Assembly: GCF_002368295.1 (NCBI RefSeq)
Contig: NZ_AP018248.1
Coordinates: forward strand, 3,359,725 to 3,423,724
Direction of reading: 5' to 3'
Length of the DNA stretch: 64,000 nt
Origin: Tolypothrix tenuis PCC 7101
Lineage (GTDB): Bacteria; Cyanobacteriota; Cyanobacteriia; Cyanobacteriales; Nostocaceae
Position numbers and translations under genes: made by a program. Below are positions 52,694 to 62,512 of the stretch, piece after piece. The notes below the pieces were generated by a model, which was not told where the DNA came from, did not search any database, and saw only the letters and a list, made by a program, of their open reading frames with translations. Each line of letters starts with the position of its first letter. Position 1 is the first letter of the stretch.

Positions 52694-54031
52694 CTATCTA
52701 TCTTTGTTATTATCCCAAATGAGTTCTAAACGCTCTTGTGCTAATTTCAGAGCGTTTTCTGCTGTAGACTTACCCATTAGCGTAGACTCAATCGCTCTCC
52801 CAAGACTATCAGATAAACGACTATAGCCAGCAATAGTTGGTCGCGCATTAGCTACAGGCATTTGTTCCATAAAGACTTTTAACCAAGGCTTTTGGTTGAG
52901 ATATTGTTGATACGCTGCACTTTCAGCAGATTTGATATTTACAGGTAAAAAACCTGTGCCAATACTCCATTCTGTTTGGAATTCTTCACTTAAAACATAG
53001 GCTAAAAATTCCATTGCGGCTTTCTCTCTAGCTGGTGTAGTTTTCATCACATAAAGATTTCCCCCACCTATAACCGTAGCTTGGCTGGTATTTGCAGGTA
53101 TGGGAAAGACACCATAATCAACATCAGACTTGGTAATGTAAGTCCAGGGGCCTGTAATTTGCATCGCCACACGACCCGCAATAAAAGCATCCTCTTCATA
53201 ACCCCGTTCTGGTGCAGAAAGAGTTGCTGAACCATCTTTTAAGAGGTCTTCCCAAAATTTTAAAGCAGTAACAGCACCGGGATTCATTAAATTTGGTTGG
53301 TTATTAGTAACTACTTCACCCCCAGCACTCAATAAAAAGGGAAACCAACTAAAAACTGTCCATTCTCCTTTTCCCAGAGGTAGTACCATTCCATACTGTT
53401 CTGGTCGGTTGTCGCCATTACTGTCTATAGTTAATTTTTTGGCAGCTTCTCGTAATTCTTTCCAAGTTTTAGGCATTTCTGTGATTCCCGCAGCTTGAAA
53501 CAGCTTCGGTCGGTAAAAAATCCCCATATTGCTGGTGTAAAGCGGCACAGACCACAAGTGTCCGTCTAATTTTAATTCATTCAGAGAGTTGGGTATAACT
53601 TCCGATTTCATCGACAATTTGTCTAGCCAATCTTCTAAAGGTCGAACCGCGCCTAGCTCTACTAATTGACCTGTAATTTGTGGATAAAATGACAAAATAT
53701 CTGGAGGTGCATTGCCCACAACTGCTGCTAAAACTTTCGGTAATTGTTGGTCTAAGGCACCTGCAAAGATAGATTCTATCTGGATGTGGGAATGAGTCTG
53801 ATTAAATTTATCTACCAGTTTTTGAAATACATCCCGATTCACAGGTGGATTGATTCCTTGCCACAAAGTTAGATGGATGACATCATTGTTTTTCTTGACT
53901 ACTTGCTGGCAACTAGACAAAAATATCAAGCATAAACTCAAGCTAATTACCAGAGTTATAAACTTCCGAGGATAAGCAATTAAATTGCGGAAAAATATTT
54001 TGATTGGTGACAAAAAAATAATTATGTTCAT
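52694..54031 (-). CDS. ABC-type sugar-binding lipoprotein
   Basis: 445 residues. N-terminal signal with a lipobox (LIFLSSC, Cys near 41), so it is anchored in the membrane. The mature part is a family 1 extracellular solute-binding protein (MalE/UgpB type): TLWQGINPPVNRDVFQKLV, APPDILSFYP, PLYTSNMGIFYRP, AMQITGPWTY. No permease or ATPase gene is nearby; the neighbours are a GT2 glycosyltransferase 9 bp upstream and a methyltransferase. Either the transporter partners lie elsewhere or it serves as a sensor. Ligand unknown. Confidence 0.88.
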   Translation of the reverse strand: MNIIIFLSPIKIFFRNLIAYPRKFITLVISLSLCLIFLSSCQQVVKKNNDVIHLTLWQGINPPVNRDVFQKLVDKFNQTHSHIQIESIFAGALDQQLPKVLAAVVGNAPPDILSFYPQITGQLVELGAVRPLEDWLDKLSMKSEVIPNSLNELKLDGHLWSVPLYTSNMGIFYRPKLFQAAGITEMPKTWKELREAAKKLTIDSNGDNRPEQYGMVLPLGKGEWTVFSWFPFLLSAGGEVVTNNQPNLMNPGAVTALKFWEDLLKDGSATLSAPERGYEEDAFIAGRVAMQITGPWTYITKSDVDYGVFPIPANTSQATVIGGGNLYVMKTTPAREKAAMEFLAYVLSEEFQTEWSIGTGFLPVNIKSAESAAYQQYLNQKPWLKVFMEQMPVANARPTIAGYSRLSDSLGRAIESTLMGKSTAENALKLAQERLELIWDNNKDR

Positions 54032-54040
54032 CTCAAGTAT

Positions 54041-54703
54041 TTAACCAGCCGCGGAAATTTTCTCTACAAAAGTCTTGGTAATACTAGTTTCGGCTCTTGT
54101 ATAGATATAGGTTTGTGGTTCGGTGATTTTTTGAGTTTTAAATATTGTCTCCGCACGCTGCCAAAAATCTGTATCTTCTCCATAGGGAATATTATTAAAT
54201 CCCTTTAATTCAAAAAATACCTGTCTCTTACCAAAGAAGGTCGGCCCCAAAACGCATTCTCTTAAATTAATGGTTTTCCCTGGCTGGTAATAATCTGCTA
54301 CCCAAATCTCTTCTTCAGAATCAAAACCTCCTTCAATTAAGTCAATTTCTGGATGGGTTTGCATATAACCTATGCGGGACTCTAGATGGTTGGGTTTGTA
54401 GGCATCGTCACTATCAATAAAAGTTATATATCTACCAAAAGATGCTTGAATGCCAGCATTTTTAGCATAACCAAGTTTCCTATTTTGATGTTTTAAATAA
54501 CGAATATTTCTAAACTCTTGCAGATAGGGATTAACTATGGCAAACGTATTATCTTGGCTACCATCATCAACTATTACTAGTTCCCAATCTTTAAAAGTTT
54601 GGTTAATAACACTATTAATACAGTTGCTTAAATATTGCTCGCGATTGTATGTACATAAAAGTACAGATATTTGCGGTGAAATGTCAAAAATTATACTACT
54701 CAT
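54041..54703 (-). CDS. family 2 glycosyltransferase
   Basis: 220 residues, compact GT-A fold. QISVLLCTYNREQYLSNCI at the N-terminus, VIVDDGSQDNTFAIV with the nucleotide-binding Asp and YITFIDSDDAYKPNHLE with the DxD-like metal motif. GEDTDFWQR near 175 fits the acceptor/catalytic region. Likely adds a sugar to a surface polysaccharide or protein. The sugar-binding lipoprotein gene starts 9 bp after its stop, indicating an operon. Confidence 0.9.
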   Translation of the reverse strand: MSSIIFDISPQISVLLCTYNREQYLSNCINSVINQTFKDWELVIVDDGSQDNTFAIVNPYLQEFRNIRYLKHQNRKLGYAKNAGIQASFGRYITFIDSDDAYKPNHLESRIGYMQTHPEIDLIEGGFDSEEEIWVADYYQPGKTINLRECVLGPTFFGKRQVFFELKGFNNIPYGEDTDFWQRAETIFKTQKITEPQTYIYTRAETSITKTFVEKISAAG

Positions 54704-54803
54704 TAGACGTTATTGTTGTACCTGTTTCACGCATCAATTATCTATTCTGACAGGAGATGTAATTATTGGGTAATAATTACACTATTTTGCTAAATATCTA
54801 GCC

Positions 54804-55910
54804 TTATTTTTCTGCCATGATGCAAGTTGCAACTGGATAGTCGGGATGAAAAGCATCGAGTTGATCAGAAGTTAATTCTTCTACAGCAATTCCATGATAA
54901 CTAGCTATTACAGTTATCGGATTACCGTAAACATATAACTTTTGCTGAGAATAGTTTCTAAATATCCAGGCAAAAGCATCAGGTAAAGGTCGCCAATAAT
55001 CAACAGGAGTTGCATGAACTCTAATCGCACTTGGCACCATAGCGAAACATTTTCCGTCTGGCTTTAGCCAAGTATGGATATTTTCAACCGCTATCCAAGG
55101 CGCATAACAATGCTCTAAGACATTAAAAATAATTACTGAATCTAAAGAGTTAGGCTCTATCAGTGAGACATCGTGAACATCCCCTACTATATCAACTCCT
55201 GGGCCAGATTCTATATTCATAATTCGATAAGAACTACCTGGATTGACTTGATAAAAATCTTTATCTTTAGGGGTTCCTCCTACTTCTAGAATATTGCCAA
55301 CTATTTCCGGTTTAATTTCTGTAATAAAATTACTGAGATAATATCTATCGACGGGAGTGCCTCTTGTTAATCCAAATGCTTGACAAATAGGCACAGTTTT
55401 AGATAAGTCTCCCCAATTTATTGAACCTGTGGCTGGAGATAGAAAACCAATACTTTCTAATTTCTCTACTACTTGACGAAAGTCTTCTATGGTGTCGATA
55501 GATGCTAAATCATGCTCTAAGTTAACTATAGAAAAGAATTGTGAGAGGACTTGATAAGTTTCTTGACTTAATAAGCCAAGTTCAAATTTCATTTCATTCT
55601 CGATAAAGCTCCGAAATCCTTTACCAAAAATAGTGATTTTGCTATCTGCTAAAGATACGATAGATTCTGTAATTATTGGCTGATATTGTGTTAGTTCCTG
55701 AATCACTTTCTCAGAAATTTGCTTTGCTTTTACTTCTTGAAAAATTTTATAGGCTGCCGCTAAAGAATGTTCATGAACAAAGATTTCGAGTGTTGTTAAC
55801 CAAGACTGTGCAGCTATCAGTTCTGCTTGCCGCTGACTCCAAGCAAAAATTCCATATAAATGGCCATCTTCTATTTTCAAAAAGGCGTTGGCTACATATT
55901 TTTTCGGCAT
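54804..55910 (-). CDS. class I SAM methyltransferase with N-terminal helical region
   Basis: 368 residues. The methyltransferase domain is in the C-terminal half: NILEVGGTPKDKDF (motif I), VDIVGDVHDVSLI (motif II), SVIIFNVLEHCYAPW with LEH as in type 11 enzymes, WLKPDGKCFAMVPS. The first 170 residues are helical and unrecognised; they may bind the acceptor. It precedes the GT2 gene by 100 bp on the same strand, so a glycan-decorating role is plausible but unproven. Confidence 0.82.
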   Translation of the reverse strand: MPKKYVANAFLKIEDGHLYGIFAWSQRQAELIAAQSWLTTLEIFVHEHSLAAAYKIFQEVKAKQISEKVIQELTQYQPIITESIVSLADSKITIFGKGFRSFIENEMKFELGLLSQETYQVLSQFFSIVNLEHDLASIDTIEDFRQVVEKLESIGFLSPATGSINWGDLSKTVPICQAFGLTRGTPVDRYYLSNFITEIKPEIVGNILEVGGTPKDKDFYQVNPGSSYRIMNIESGPGVDIVGDVHDVSLIEPNSLDSVIIFNVLEHCYAPWIAVENIHTWLKPDGKCFAMVPSAIRVHATPVDYWRPLPDAFAWIFRNYSQQKLYVYGNPITVIASYHGIAVEELTSDQLDAFHPDYPVATCIMAEK

Positions 55911-56549
55911 ATAATTACTGACTCAAAGACTGCCATTTATTAAGGATTGCTTATGTATTATAAAGTATATAGGTATTAATACAAATAAATCTCCAAAGTT
56001 ATGCAGAGGCGAATTTAGCAAATACGAGTATTTTGGCAATGCATAAGATAAATACAGCACAAGGTGGATAGATCCTTGGCTACTAAAGTAATCGATAACA
56101 GTCAAAAGTTATTTGTATAAAAACAAAGCAAATTTCTCAAATGTTCTTTGTTCTCTGTTTTCTATCTAGACTAGTTTTATAACTCATTTAAGAGCGCTAT
56201 AGATTGAAGTTCAATCAGGTTCATTTAGCGTCAAAAACCTTAAACTGTGAGGTTGGGGAGCCACTGCGTTGGACGGTTTTCCCGGCTTAAAGCAAGTGGC
56301 GTTTGAGGAACGAAACCCAACATTTTTGGCGCTTTTGTGGGTTTCACTTCGTTCAACCCAACCTACATTTATCCTTAACTGAACAGTATTGGATTGAAGT
56401 TGACTTGAACCGAATAAAACTTTATTAAGTAATTTTACAAATACCCAAACTATGGCGAGTTTTCTATTGCAGTTTGTAACTATTGTGTGCAACCCTAAGG
56501 ACTATTCCTTTAGACTGAATCTCAATTAGAAAGATTGGGATCAAGACAA
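55911..56549. repeat. intergenic with a GAACGAAACCCAAC-type dispersed repeat
   Basis: No gene. At about 56255-56372 lies a cyanobacterial repeat with inverted pieces (GAACGAAACCCAACAT and TTCGTTCAACCCAACC; TGGGTTTCACTTCG). A spurious minus-strand reading gives the GWVERSETH peptide often misannotated as protein. The remainder is AT-rich. Confidence 0.6.
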
Positions 56550-56870
56550 ATGCATTCGGTAAATATATTTTGTCACGAGTTTATTGTTGCTGTGTCCTTT
56601 GTTGCTTGTATTGCGGGTCTATTGTTACTTTGGGATGGCAAACAGCACAAAGATGAAATGGAAGAAACAGAGCAGATTCTCTTGAGAATGAGCTTCTCTT
56701 ACTGGCTAGTTTACTGTATTGCTTTTGGCGTTGAAAAAATCATGGTACCTAGCTGGGAACCCATGCTGATGACTTTAAAAATTACTACAGCTTTGTCATA
56801 TTTCTTAACATTTTCTTGTATTCTCAGTTTGCCACTTCATAGATTTGCGGTACATCAAGTAGAAGAATAG
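56550..56870 (+). CDS. small membrane protein, unknown
   Basis: 106 residues from the ATG at 56550; a TTG 15 bp upstream is possible but less likely. Three hydrophobic segments (VAVSFVACIAGLLLLW, SYWLVYCIAFGV, LSYFLTFSCILSLPL) around a charged loop (DGKQHKDEMEETEQ). Not recognised. The even hydrophobic pattern and normal codon use suggest a real protein. Confidence 0.6.
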   Translation: MHSVNIFCHEFIVAVSFVACIAGLLLLWDGKQHKDEMEETEQILLRMSFSYWLVYCIAFGVEKIMVPSWEPMLMTLKITTALSYFLTFSCILSLPLHRFAVHQVEE

Positions 56871-56925
56871 TTGAGAGCCAACAGTGCATAGTCAATTAAC
56901 TATGGACTATTGACTACAGTGATTG

Positions 56926-57219
56926 TTAAATTTTCATGGCGATCGCGATCGCTTCTAAGAGGCTATCTTGATCTAAAGTCGTCAAGATAAATACCTCCTG
57001 TACAGTTTTTCCTTGACGGGCAATGACTTTATAACCCCCACGGATGGGTACGGATATACGCAGCTGTAATTTAGGAGCATGACCTCTAACTCGCCCAATT
57101 ACGCCTGGGGTAACAGTTTGAATTCCTGGCTGCTGACACAGACGTTCTAATATGGGGATGAGGCCATCTATGTGGGTTGAGTGATTCCAGACGAGTCTAC
57201 CATCATTGGGTTTGCCCAT
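56926..57219 (-). CDS. DUF2103 protein
   Basis: 97 residues from the ATG at 57219, which lies 5 bp after the clpS stop; a longer frame would overlap clpS. The DUF2103 core GRLVWNHSTHIDGLIPILER is followed by GVIGRVRGHAPKLQLRIS and a basic strand-rich region, suggesting nucleic-acid binding (inference). The clpS-DUF2103 pairing suggests a translation- or proteolysis-linked role, but none is established. Confidence 0.8.
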   Translation of the reverse strand: MGKPNDGRLVWNHSTHIDGLIPILERLCQQPGIQTVTPGVIGRVRGHAPKLQLRISVPIRGGYKVIARQGKTVQEVFILTTLDQDSLLEAIAIAMKI

Positions 57220-57224
57220 TCTAG

Positions 57225-57530
57225 TTAAGCTGCCTCTAGAGGAGCCATTGTTAAACCCGCCCGCCGTAGTTGTTGGTGATAGAGTTCCGCTGGTTCTTGG
57301 GGCCCTACCCAAACGATCGCTTGACCCTCAAAATGGATTTGGTTGGTCAAGTCCCACGCTTGATCGCTGCTCATTCCCGGAATATATTTCATCAAACACT
57401 CCGCCACGTGCTGAAATGTATTAAAATCATCGTTCAAAACGATTACTTTGTAATTTGGATAATGCTTGCGGGTAACTTGATTAGACCGTTCAGGAGCTAT
57501 AGTTGGTGTTGTTGAAAGTCTAGTCACCAT
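57225..57530 (-). CDS. clpS: ATP-dependent Clp protease adaptor ClpS
   Basis: 101 residues from the ATG at 57530. ClpS core: YKVIVLNDDFNTFQHVAECL with the N-degron-binding Asn-Asp and following Asp, then IHFEGQAIVWVGPQEPAELY. It delivers N-degron substrates to ClpA/ClpC-ClpP. Cyanobacteria often carry two ClpS forms; this sequence has the canonical NDDFN signature. Operon with DUF2103. Confidence 0.93.
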   Translation of the reverse strand: MVTRLSTTPTIAPERSNQVTRKHYPNYKVIVLNDDFNTFQHVAECLMKYIPGMSSDQAWDLTNQIHFEGQAIVWVGPQEPAELYHQQLRRAGLTMAPLEAA

Positions 57531-57721
57531 AAAACAGTTAATCAACCAATTTGTACAAGACTACAAATAACTAGTTTAGTTCATCCTCCAAAGTCAAGAG
57601 TGCAACTTTGGATTCAGAAATATTAGTAATTTTATTGACAAAATTTTATAGATGTGTTCATCAGTTACATATTGATATAAAGCGGATAGATAACAGGTAA
57701 CAAGCTGAAAGTTATGGCGCG

Positions 57722-57749
57722 CAAGGGGTAAGCGTTAAACTGCCCCTTG
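57722..57749 (-). terminator. weak hairpin downstream of orthocaspase gene
   Basis: CAAGGGG (57722-57728) pairs with CCCCTTG (57743-57749), 32 bp beyond the stop. Short stem, no clear T run. Confidence 0.35.
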
Positions 57750-57780
57750 TCTTAAATAGTACAATGAAAGTGTAGCGAGA

Positions 57781-60039
57781 TCAGCTGTTTGCTGTACCAA
57801 CCACTTCAAATGCGATCGCCATTGCTGCTAATTTCTTAGTATCAATCCCCCGTACACCGTTAGGGAGTTGAATCCCTTCAACATTAATCGCGCCCCGAGT
57901 CCCGGCATCTAGGTCATTAAGTAAACTATTTGTTACATCTAATAATTCATTAGTTACAGCTATGGGCGCACGCGTATTTTCGACTCCGCGAGATTTGGCA
58001 ATTTCTTTTAAGGCTTTGAGAGAATTTCGCAGTGGTGTAGTGCTAGCAACAATTAAAGCTTCTGATACTCCTAAAGGTTCGCCAATCACCAGTTTGAAGG
58101 TATCGCCAGCAGAAGGAATGACTAACTTTTGTTTACCTTCTACCAAAGCAGCATCTTCTGCAGCTGACCAATTATTAGGAAAGATAATCGCCATTTCGCC
58201 TTGGGCATCAATTACCAAAATACTTATATATAGAGGTTGCGATTCGTTATTTTGAATTTGAAAAGCAATTTTTGTACCCAGAGGTAACTTTTGCAAACCT
58301 GAGTTAGTAGTTTGGCTGGATGTCCCCAAATCTACTTTTTGAACTCCACGAATAGGGAAGGTTTCCCCCAGTATTTCTTGACTACCGACAACATTCATCG
58401 TCGCAGTCACATTAATTCGCGATGAATTAGTATTGCCCAGCATTTGCTTGACAATCCGCGCTGCGAGTAAGGACTTGAGTTTAGGCTGTAAGCGCGTAAC
58501 AGCAGCACTCACCGTTTCGTTACTTGTACCAAAAGAACTAGCAATAATTTGCGTCATTCCTGGTAAAAACAAACCAAAACTACCCACCACAGGTAAATTT
58601 GAGAGGCGACTTTTTTGTAATTCCTGAGATTTGGCTTCAGTCATGCGACCAAAAATATATTGCACCTCTTGTCTTCCCAAAGTTTTGGCTGCAATGCGGG
58701 GAATCGCCTGTAATGCTTGTTTAGCTTGTTGAATGTTATTTCCTAAAGAGTCATCTAGCCCAATTTTTAAAGTTAAATCACTAGGAATACTGCGAATCCG
58801 TTCTTGTAAGAGTGCGCCTGGTTGGAGTGGTTGCTTTTTTTGGGCAGCTTTTAGGAGTTTACCTTGTCCTGTTAATCCTTGACGAGACTGTAACTGAATT
58901 AATCCGCGATCGCTACCTTTATTATCCAAAACTGTGAAAATCGCATCTTGTTTAAATGCTTCCAGGCTTTCGGAATCTAGCCCACCCAGCCACAATTTTA
59001 CCTGCTCACCATTGACTTGAGTGACTACCGCCTCAGCGGAGACAGCAGGTGTGCGCGTAAAGTAAATAGGTGCGCGAGTATTTTCTTTGCTAAAGTTAGA
59101 TTCTAATTCTGGTTCTTGAAAATTGCCTGATTGCCTAGCGAAGATAGTTGTACTGCGGCTAATATTAGCGATCGCACGATTAATCGCTTCATCCCCTGGT
59201 TGTTGCCAAAGGTACTGAGTAAATAAATAAGTAAAAGCCCCAGCGTTAAAATCATCAAAAGAAGCATCAGCCGCATATTGATCGCGTTTAGCGCTGGCGA
59301 TGACTACGCCTTTAGCAACGCCTTTTCTCCTCAGTTCGATAAATTTTTGTGGTGACAGTCCCAGTTTTCCTAACAATCGGCGTTGATATTCCAGTTCCGC
59401 CGTACTTGGTAAGAGTTTTTCACCACCATCAATGGAACGCACCCGAAAATTCCCCCGCTTTGCACCACCCGCATGACAGCTATCCAATACTACAGTTACA
59501 TTTTCTGTTTTCAATGCAGACATTAGCAAAAACAATGTATGCCCCATAATGTGCTGCACCTGGCCTCCTTGCTGGGGATAGCCTGGTGGTAAATTCCCAT
59601 CAATCGGAACCAAAGTGCTGTTGAGTCCATCTTCCGTGTCGCGATCGCGATCGCGTACCCGCGAACCATGTCCCGAAAAATGAAATACCACCACATCCCC
59701 AGGCTTGGCTTGCTTAATTAAATGTTCTTCAAATGCTGTTAGCATCCCTTTCCGGGTGGCTTTTTGGTCGGTCAAAGTTAAAATATCTTGAGGGTTAAAG
59801 CCAAAGCGGTGAATTAATAATTCGCGTTGCAACTGCACATCATTCACACAACCATAGAGTTCTGGTATACCCTTATACTCATTAATTCCTACTAACAGTG
59901 CGAGTTTCCGCTTTGTACTTTGGGCTAGGACTTGTTGATAGCGTTCTCCTTGCTGCATGATATCCCACTGGCTTAAACCCAAGGTTGCTAAAGCAGACCC
60001 AGCAAATTGCAAAAAGTGCCGGCGTTTCATATCAGCCAT
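57781..60039 (-). CDS. orthocaspase (caspase-like peptidase C14) with Tat signal
   Basis: 752 residues. Twin-arginine signal-like start KRRHFLQFAGSALATLGLS. The p20 caspase domain is at about 44-330: KLALLVGINEYKGIPELYGC, catalytic His in VVFHFSGHGSRVRDRD and catalytic Cys in VVLDSCHAGGAKR, so the dyad is intact. The C-terminal 400 residues include a DUF4384-like part (KIAFQIQNNESQPLYISILV, IIFPNN) and no WD40 repeats. Orthocaspases cleave after Arg/Lys and are linked to stress and cell-death responses in filamentous cyanobacteria. Export to the periplasm is inferred from the signal. Confidence 0.9.
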   Translation of the reverse strand: MADMKRRHFLQFAGSALATLGLSQWDIMQQGERYQQVLAQSTKRKLALLVGINEYKGIPELYGCVNDVQLQRELLIHRFGFNPQDILTLTDQKATRKGMLTAFEEHLIKQAKPGDVVVFHFSGHGSRVRDRDRDTEDGLNSTLVPIDGNLPPGYPQQGGQVQHIMGHTLFLLMSALKTENVTVVLDSCHAGGAKRGNFRVRSIDGGEKLLPSTAELEYQRRLLGKLGLSPQKFIELRRKGVAKGVVIASAKRDQYAADASFDDFNAGAFTYLFTQYLWQQPGDEAINRAIANISRSTTIFARQSGNFQEPELESNFSKENTRAPIYFTRTPAVSAEAVVTQVNGEQVKLWLGGLDSESLEAFKQDAIFTVLDNKGSDRGLIQLQSRQGLTGQGKLLKAAQKKQPLQPGALLQERIRSIPSDLTLKIGLDDSLGNNIQQAKQALQAIPRIAAKTLGRQEVQYIFGRMTEAKSQELQKSRLSNLPVVGSFGLFLPGMTQIIASSFGTSNETVSAAVTRLQPKLKSLLAARIVKQMLGNTNSSRINVTATMNVVGSQEILGETFPIRGVQKVDLGTSSQTTNSGLQKLPLGTKIAFQIQNNESQPLYISILVIDAQGEMAIIFPNNWSAAEDAALVEGKQKLVIPSAGDTFKLVIGEPLGVSEALIVASTTPLRNSLKALKEIAKSRGVENTRAPIAVTNELLDVTNSLLNDLDAGTRGAINVEGIQLPNGVRGIDTKKLAAMAIAFEVVGTANS

Positions 60040-60772
60040 TATTCACTCCTCTCATGGAATTTTGATTTCTTAGCAATAAGACTAAAAAATCACAGTAATT
60101 TATCCCATTAGCCCCATAAAAGGAAGATGAGGGGATTGGGGAACTCGGGGCCCCCTCTGGGGATAAGGGGTAATGGGGATTAGGGACTGGGGATTAGGGA
60201 CTGGGGACTGGGGAACTCGGGGCCCCCTCTGGGGATAAGGGGTAATGGGGATTAGGAGATGAGGAAGATGAGGGAAAAACAGCAATTACCAATTACCAAT
60301 TACCAATTACCAATTACCAATTACCCAATGCCCAATGCCCAATGCCCAATGCCCAATGCCCAATGCCCAATGCCCAATGCCCAATGCCCAATGCCCAATG
60401 CCCTAAGTATTATTACGTGTTTATAAAATCTAATCTTTAAAATAATGTTAATAAAAAAAAAGAATGTAACAGATTCTTCAGTAAATATAAAAGATTTGGA
60501 GAAGAAGCAAAACGCCGAAATCTATCCCTAGAAAGATGTTTGCTCAGGTGTTGTTATTTACCGTGGAATAACTATCAGTAATCTTGTAAATGACTGCCAG
60601 GAGATAATTGCCGCCAAAATCAGCTTTCTCAAGCAATTTTTTCCTTAAAAGCCATTAATATAACTTTAGCCATAAAAACTGGTGATTTTCCGCAATTGTC
60701 ACCAGGACGATCGCGTGCAGATTGTTTAATCTTTAACTATACTGCTAGCACGCTTGTATAGTAACTCCTCCT
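60040..60772. repeat. large STRR block upstream of orthocaspase
   Basis: 60115-60260: G-rich part with a 72-bp period, in which GAACTCGGGGCCCCCTCTGG occurs at 60141 and again at 60213. 60284-60325: six AATTACC units. 60327-60403: eleven AATGCCC units. The remaining 60404-60772 is AT-rich and holds the upstream region of the small ORF at 60773. Confidence 0.85.
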
Positions 60773-60952
60773 ATGGCTCCTAAGTTTAACAAGATTAAAT
60801 TTCCACTTTGGCATTATCTCAATCAGCCTTTATTTTGTAACCACACTAAATTAATATGGAATCCTTATATCTTCGCCGCTATCTGGCGAATTCAGCTTCT
60901 AGAAAGATGCTGGAATAAAGAGTGTGATGCTAAGGGCCCGCAACAGCATTAA
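60773..60952 (+). CDS. small ORF, 59 residues, tryptophan-rich
   Basis: ATG at 60773, stop TAA at 60950. Begins MAPKFNKIKFPLWHYLNQPL and ends with a Cys-containing, charged segment (LLERCWNKECDAKGPQQH). Four Trp and three Cys in 59 residues and a balanced basic/aromatic pattern look like a real protein, but no Shine-Dalgarno sequence is present and I do not recognise the family. It stands alone between two minus-strand genes. Confidence 0.45.
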   Translation: MAPKFNKIKFPLWHYLNQPLFCNHTKLIWNPYIFAAIWRIQLLERCWNKECDAKGPQQH

Positions 60953-61048
60953 AAGGGACTGGGGACTGGTGACTGGGTACTAGGAATTAGGAATTGCAAA
61001 TCAAGAGGGTAAGGTAGAAAAACTCAGCACTCAGCGCTACAGTTGAAA

Positions 61049-62341
61049 CTAAGCCTCGTCTAAGTGGCGAGGCTTTTTGCCGTCTAGTAAAGCACTGACA
61101 GTCATATCGCCCATGACATTGAGGGCTGTCCGACAGCGATCCAAAAACCAATCGACTGTAACTAACAAAGCTATATACTGGGTCGGTAAGCCAACGGAAG
61201 TAAATACCAAGGTCATCGTTACAAGTCCGGCATTAGGAATACCTGCAGCGCCGACGGATGCAAAAATCGATGTTAAGACAACTATTAACTGCTGTCCTAA
61301 ACCTAAATGTTGACCCAATATTTGGGAAATATATAATGCAGACATCGCTTCATATAGGGCAGTACCGTCATTATTAAAGTTTGCGCCTACTAATGCGCCT
61401 AAAGAAGCGGAAGATTCTCTTAAACCGATTTTAGTTTGCAACACTTCAAAGGTGATGGGCATTGTCACCGTTGAGGAAGAGGTGGAAAAAGCTGTCAAAA
61501 ATGCATCAGAACCACCCTTGAGAAATGCGATCGGGTTGACCCAAGAGCCAATTTGTACTCTAGTGAGATAGTAGCAAGCTTGTAAAAACAAGGCGACTAG
61601 TACGGCGACGATAAAGGCTGCTAAAGATTGGAAGGGCGCAAAACCTTTTTCGGCAACAGTTTTAGCCACAATTCCAAACACAGCCAAGGGAATTAAGGCT
61701 ATTACCCAATTGAGAATCCGGATTACCGCCTCAAATAAAATACCGATGACATCTTCAATCGGTTGGTATGCTGCTTTACCTTCCACGATTTGTTCTGATT
61801 TTAATGCCCGCAGCACAATTCCAAAGGAAAGGGCAATCACAATTAGTTGGATAACGTTATTATCGACTAGTGGCTTGAGGATAGCATCGGGGACAGCATC
61901 TTTAAATAAACCCCAAGGATCGAGACTTGCAGTAGGTGCTTGTGCTTCGGTGGGGGCTGTTATATTTCCCCAACTCCCAGGGTGCAAGACGTTAGCTACT
62001 AGCAAACCGATTAAAATTGCTGCGGTAGTGTTAGTTAACAGTAGTACTGCTAGCCGTCTACCTGCTGTTCCGGGGATATTTGTAGTCATGAAGGTATGCA
62101 GCACTGCTACCAAAATTAGGGGTGTAGCTAGGGCGCGTAAAGCCTTCAGCACCAATTCTGCAGGAATTGCTAAGTTAGTAATCAAAGTAGCATTACTGGG
62201 GCTGGGATTCCCCGCACCTAGGGCAATTCCTAAGCCGACAGCAAGCGCTAGGGCGACGACAATTTGCAATGTCAGAGGGATACGCAGCCACCAAGGACGG
62301 GTTTTGGTCTCTAGAGAAGTAATACTCTCTGGTTCAGTCAT
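61049..62341 (-). CDS. dicarboxylate/amino acid:cation symporter (DAACS family)
   Basis: 430 residues, about eight membrane helices with two re-entrant loops. Family motifs: serine-rich hairpin TAFSTSSSTVTMPITFEV, NFNNDGTALYEAMSA (the NMDGT-type cation/substrate site) and GAAGIPNAGLVTM in hairpin 2. It imports glutamate, aspartate or C4-dicarboxylates with Na+ or H+. Lower similarity to GltP than to cyanobacterial homologues would be expected; the exact substrate is unknown. Confidence 0.92.
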   Translation of the reverse strand: MTEPESITSLETKTRPWWLRIPLTLQIVVALALAVGLGIALGAGNPSPSNATLITNLAIPAELVLKALRALATPLILVAVLHTFMTTNIPGTAGRRLAVLLLTNTTAAILIGLLVANVLHPGSWGNITAPTEAQAPTASLDPWGLFKDAVPDAILKPLVDNNVIQLIVIALSFGIVLRALKSEQIVEGKAAYQPIEDVIGILFEAVIRILNWVIALIPLAVFGIVAKTVAEKGFAPFQSLAAFIVAVLVALFLQACYYLTRVQIGSWVNPIAFLKGGSDAFLTAFSTSSSTVTMPITFEVLQTKIGLRESSASLGALVGANFNNDGTALYEAMSALYISQILGQHLGLGQQLIVVLTSIFASVGAAGIPNAGLVTMTLVFTSVGLPTQYIALLVTVDWFLDRCRTALNVMGDMTVSALLDGKKPRHLDEA

Positions 62342-62512
62342 TGCTTAATTTGGGGTAACTCTACTGCTGTAACTATTTAAACATCACTTGCGGAAGTGAA
62401 AATTCTGCAAACGCGTTAATCTAAGATCCCATTGCTTTCTTTAGTGAATCCTACTCCAGGGGGTATTTTTTCTTTCCTGGGAGATATTGTTGGCTTGTGG
62501 TTGGAGACTGAT

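Noticed and set aside
56211..56492. 93-codon minus-strand ORF containing GWVERSETH
   Set aside because: This peptide is a familiar by-product of a dispersed cyanobacterial repeat and is not a protein family.
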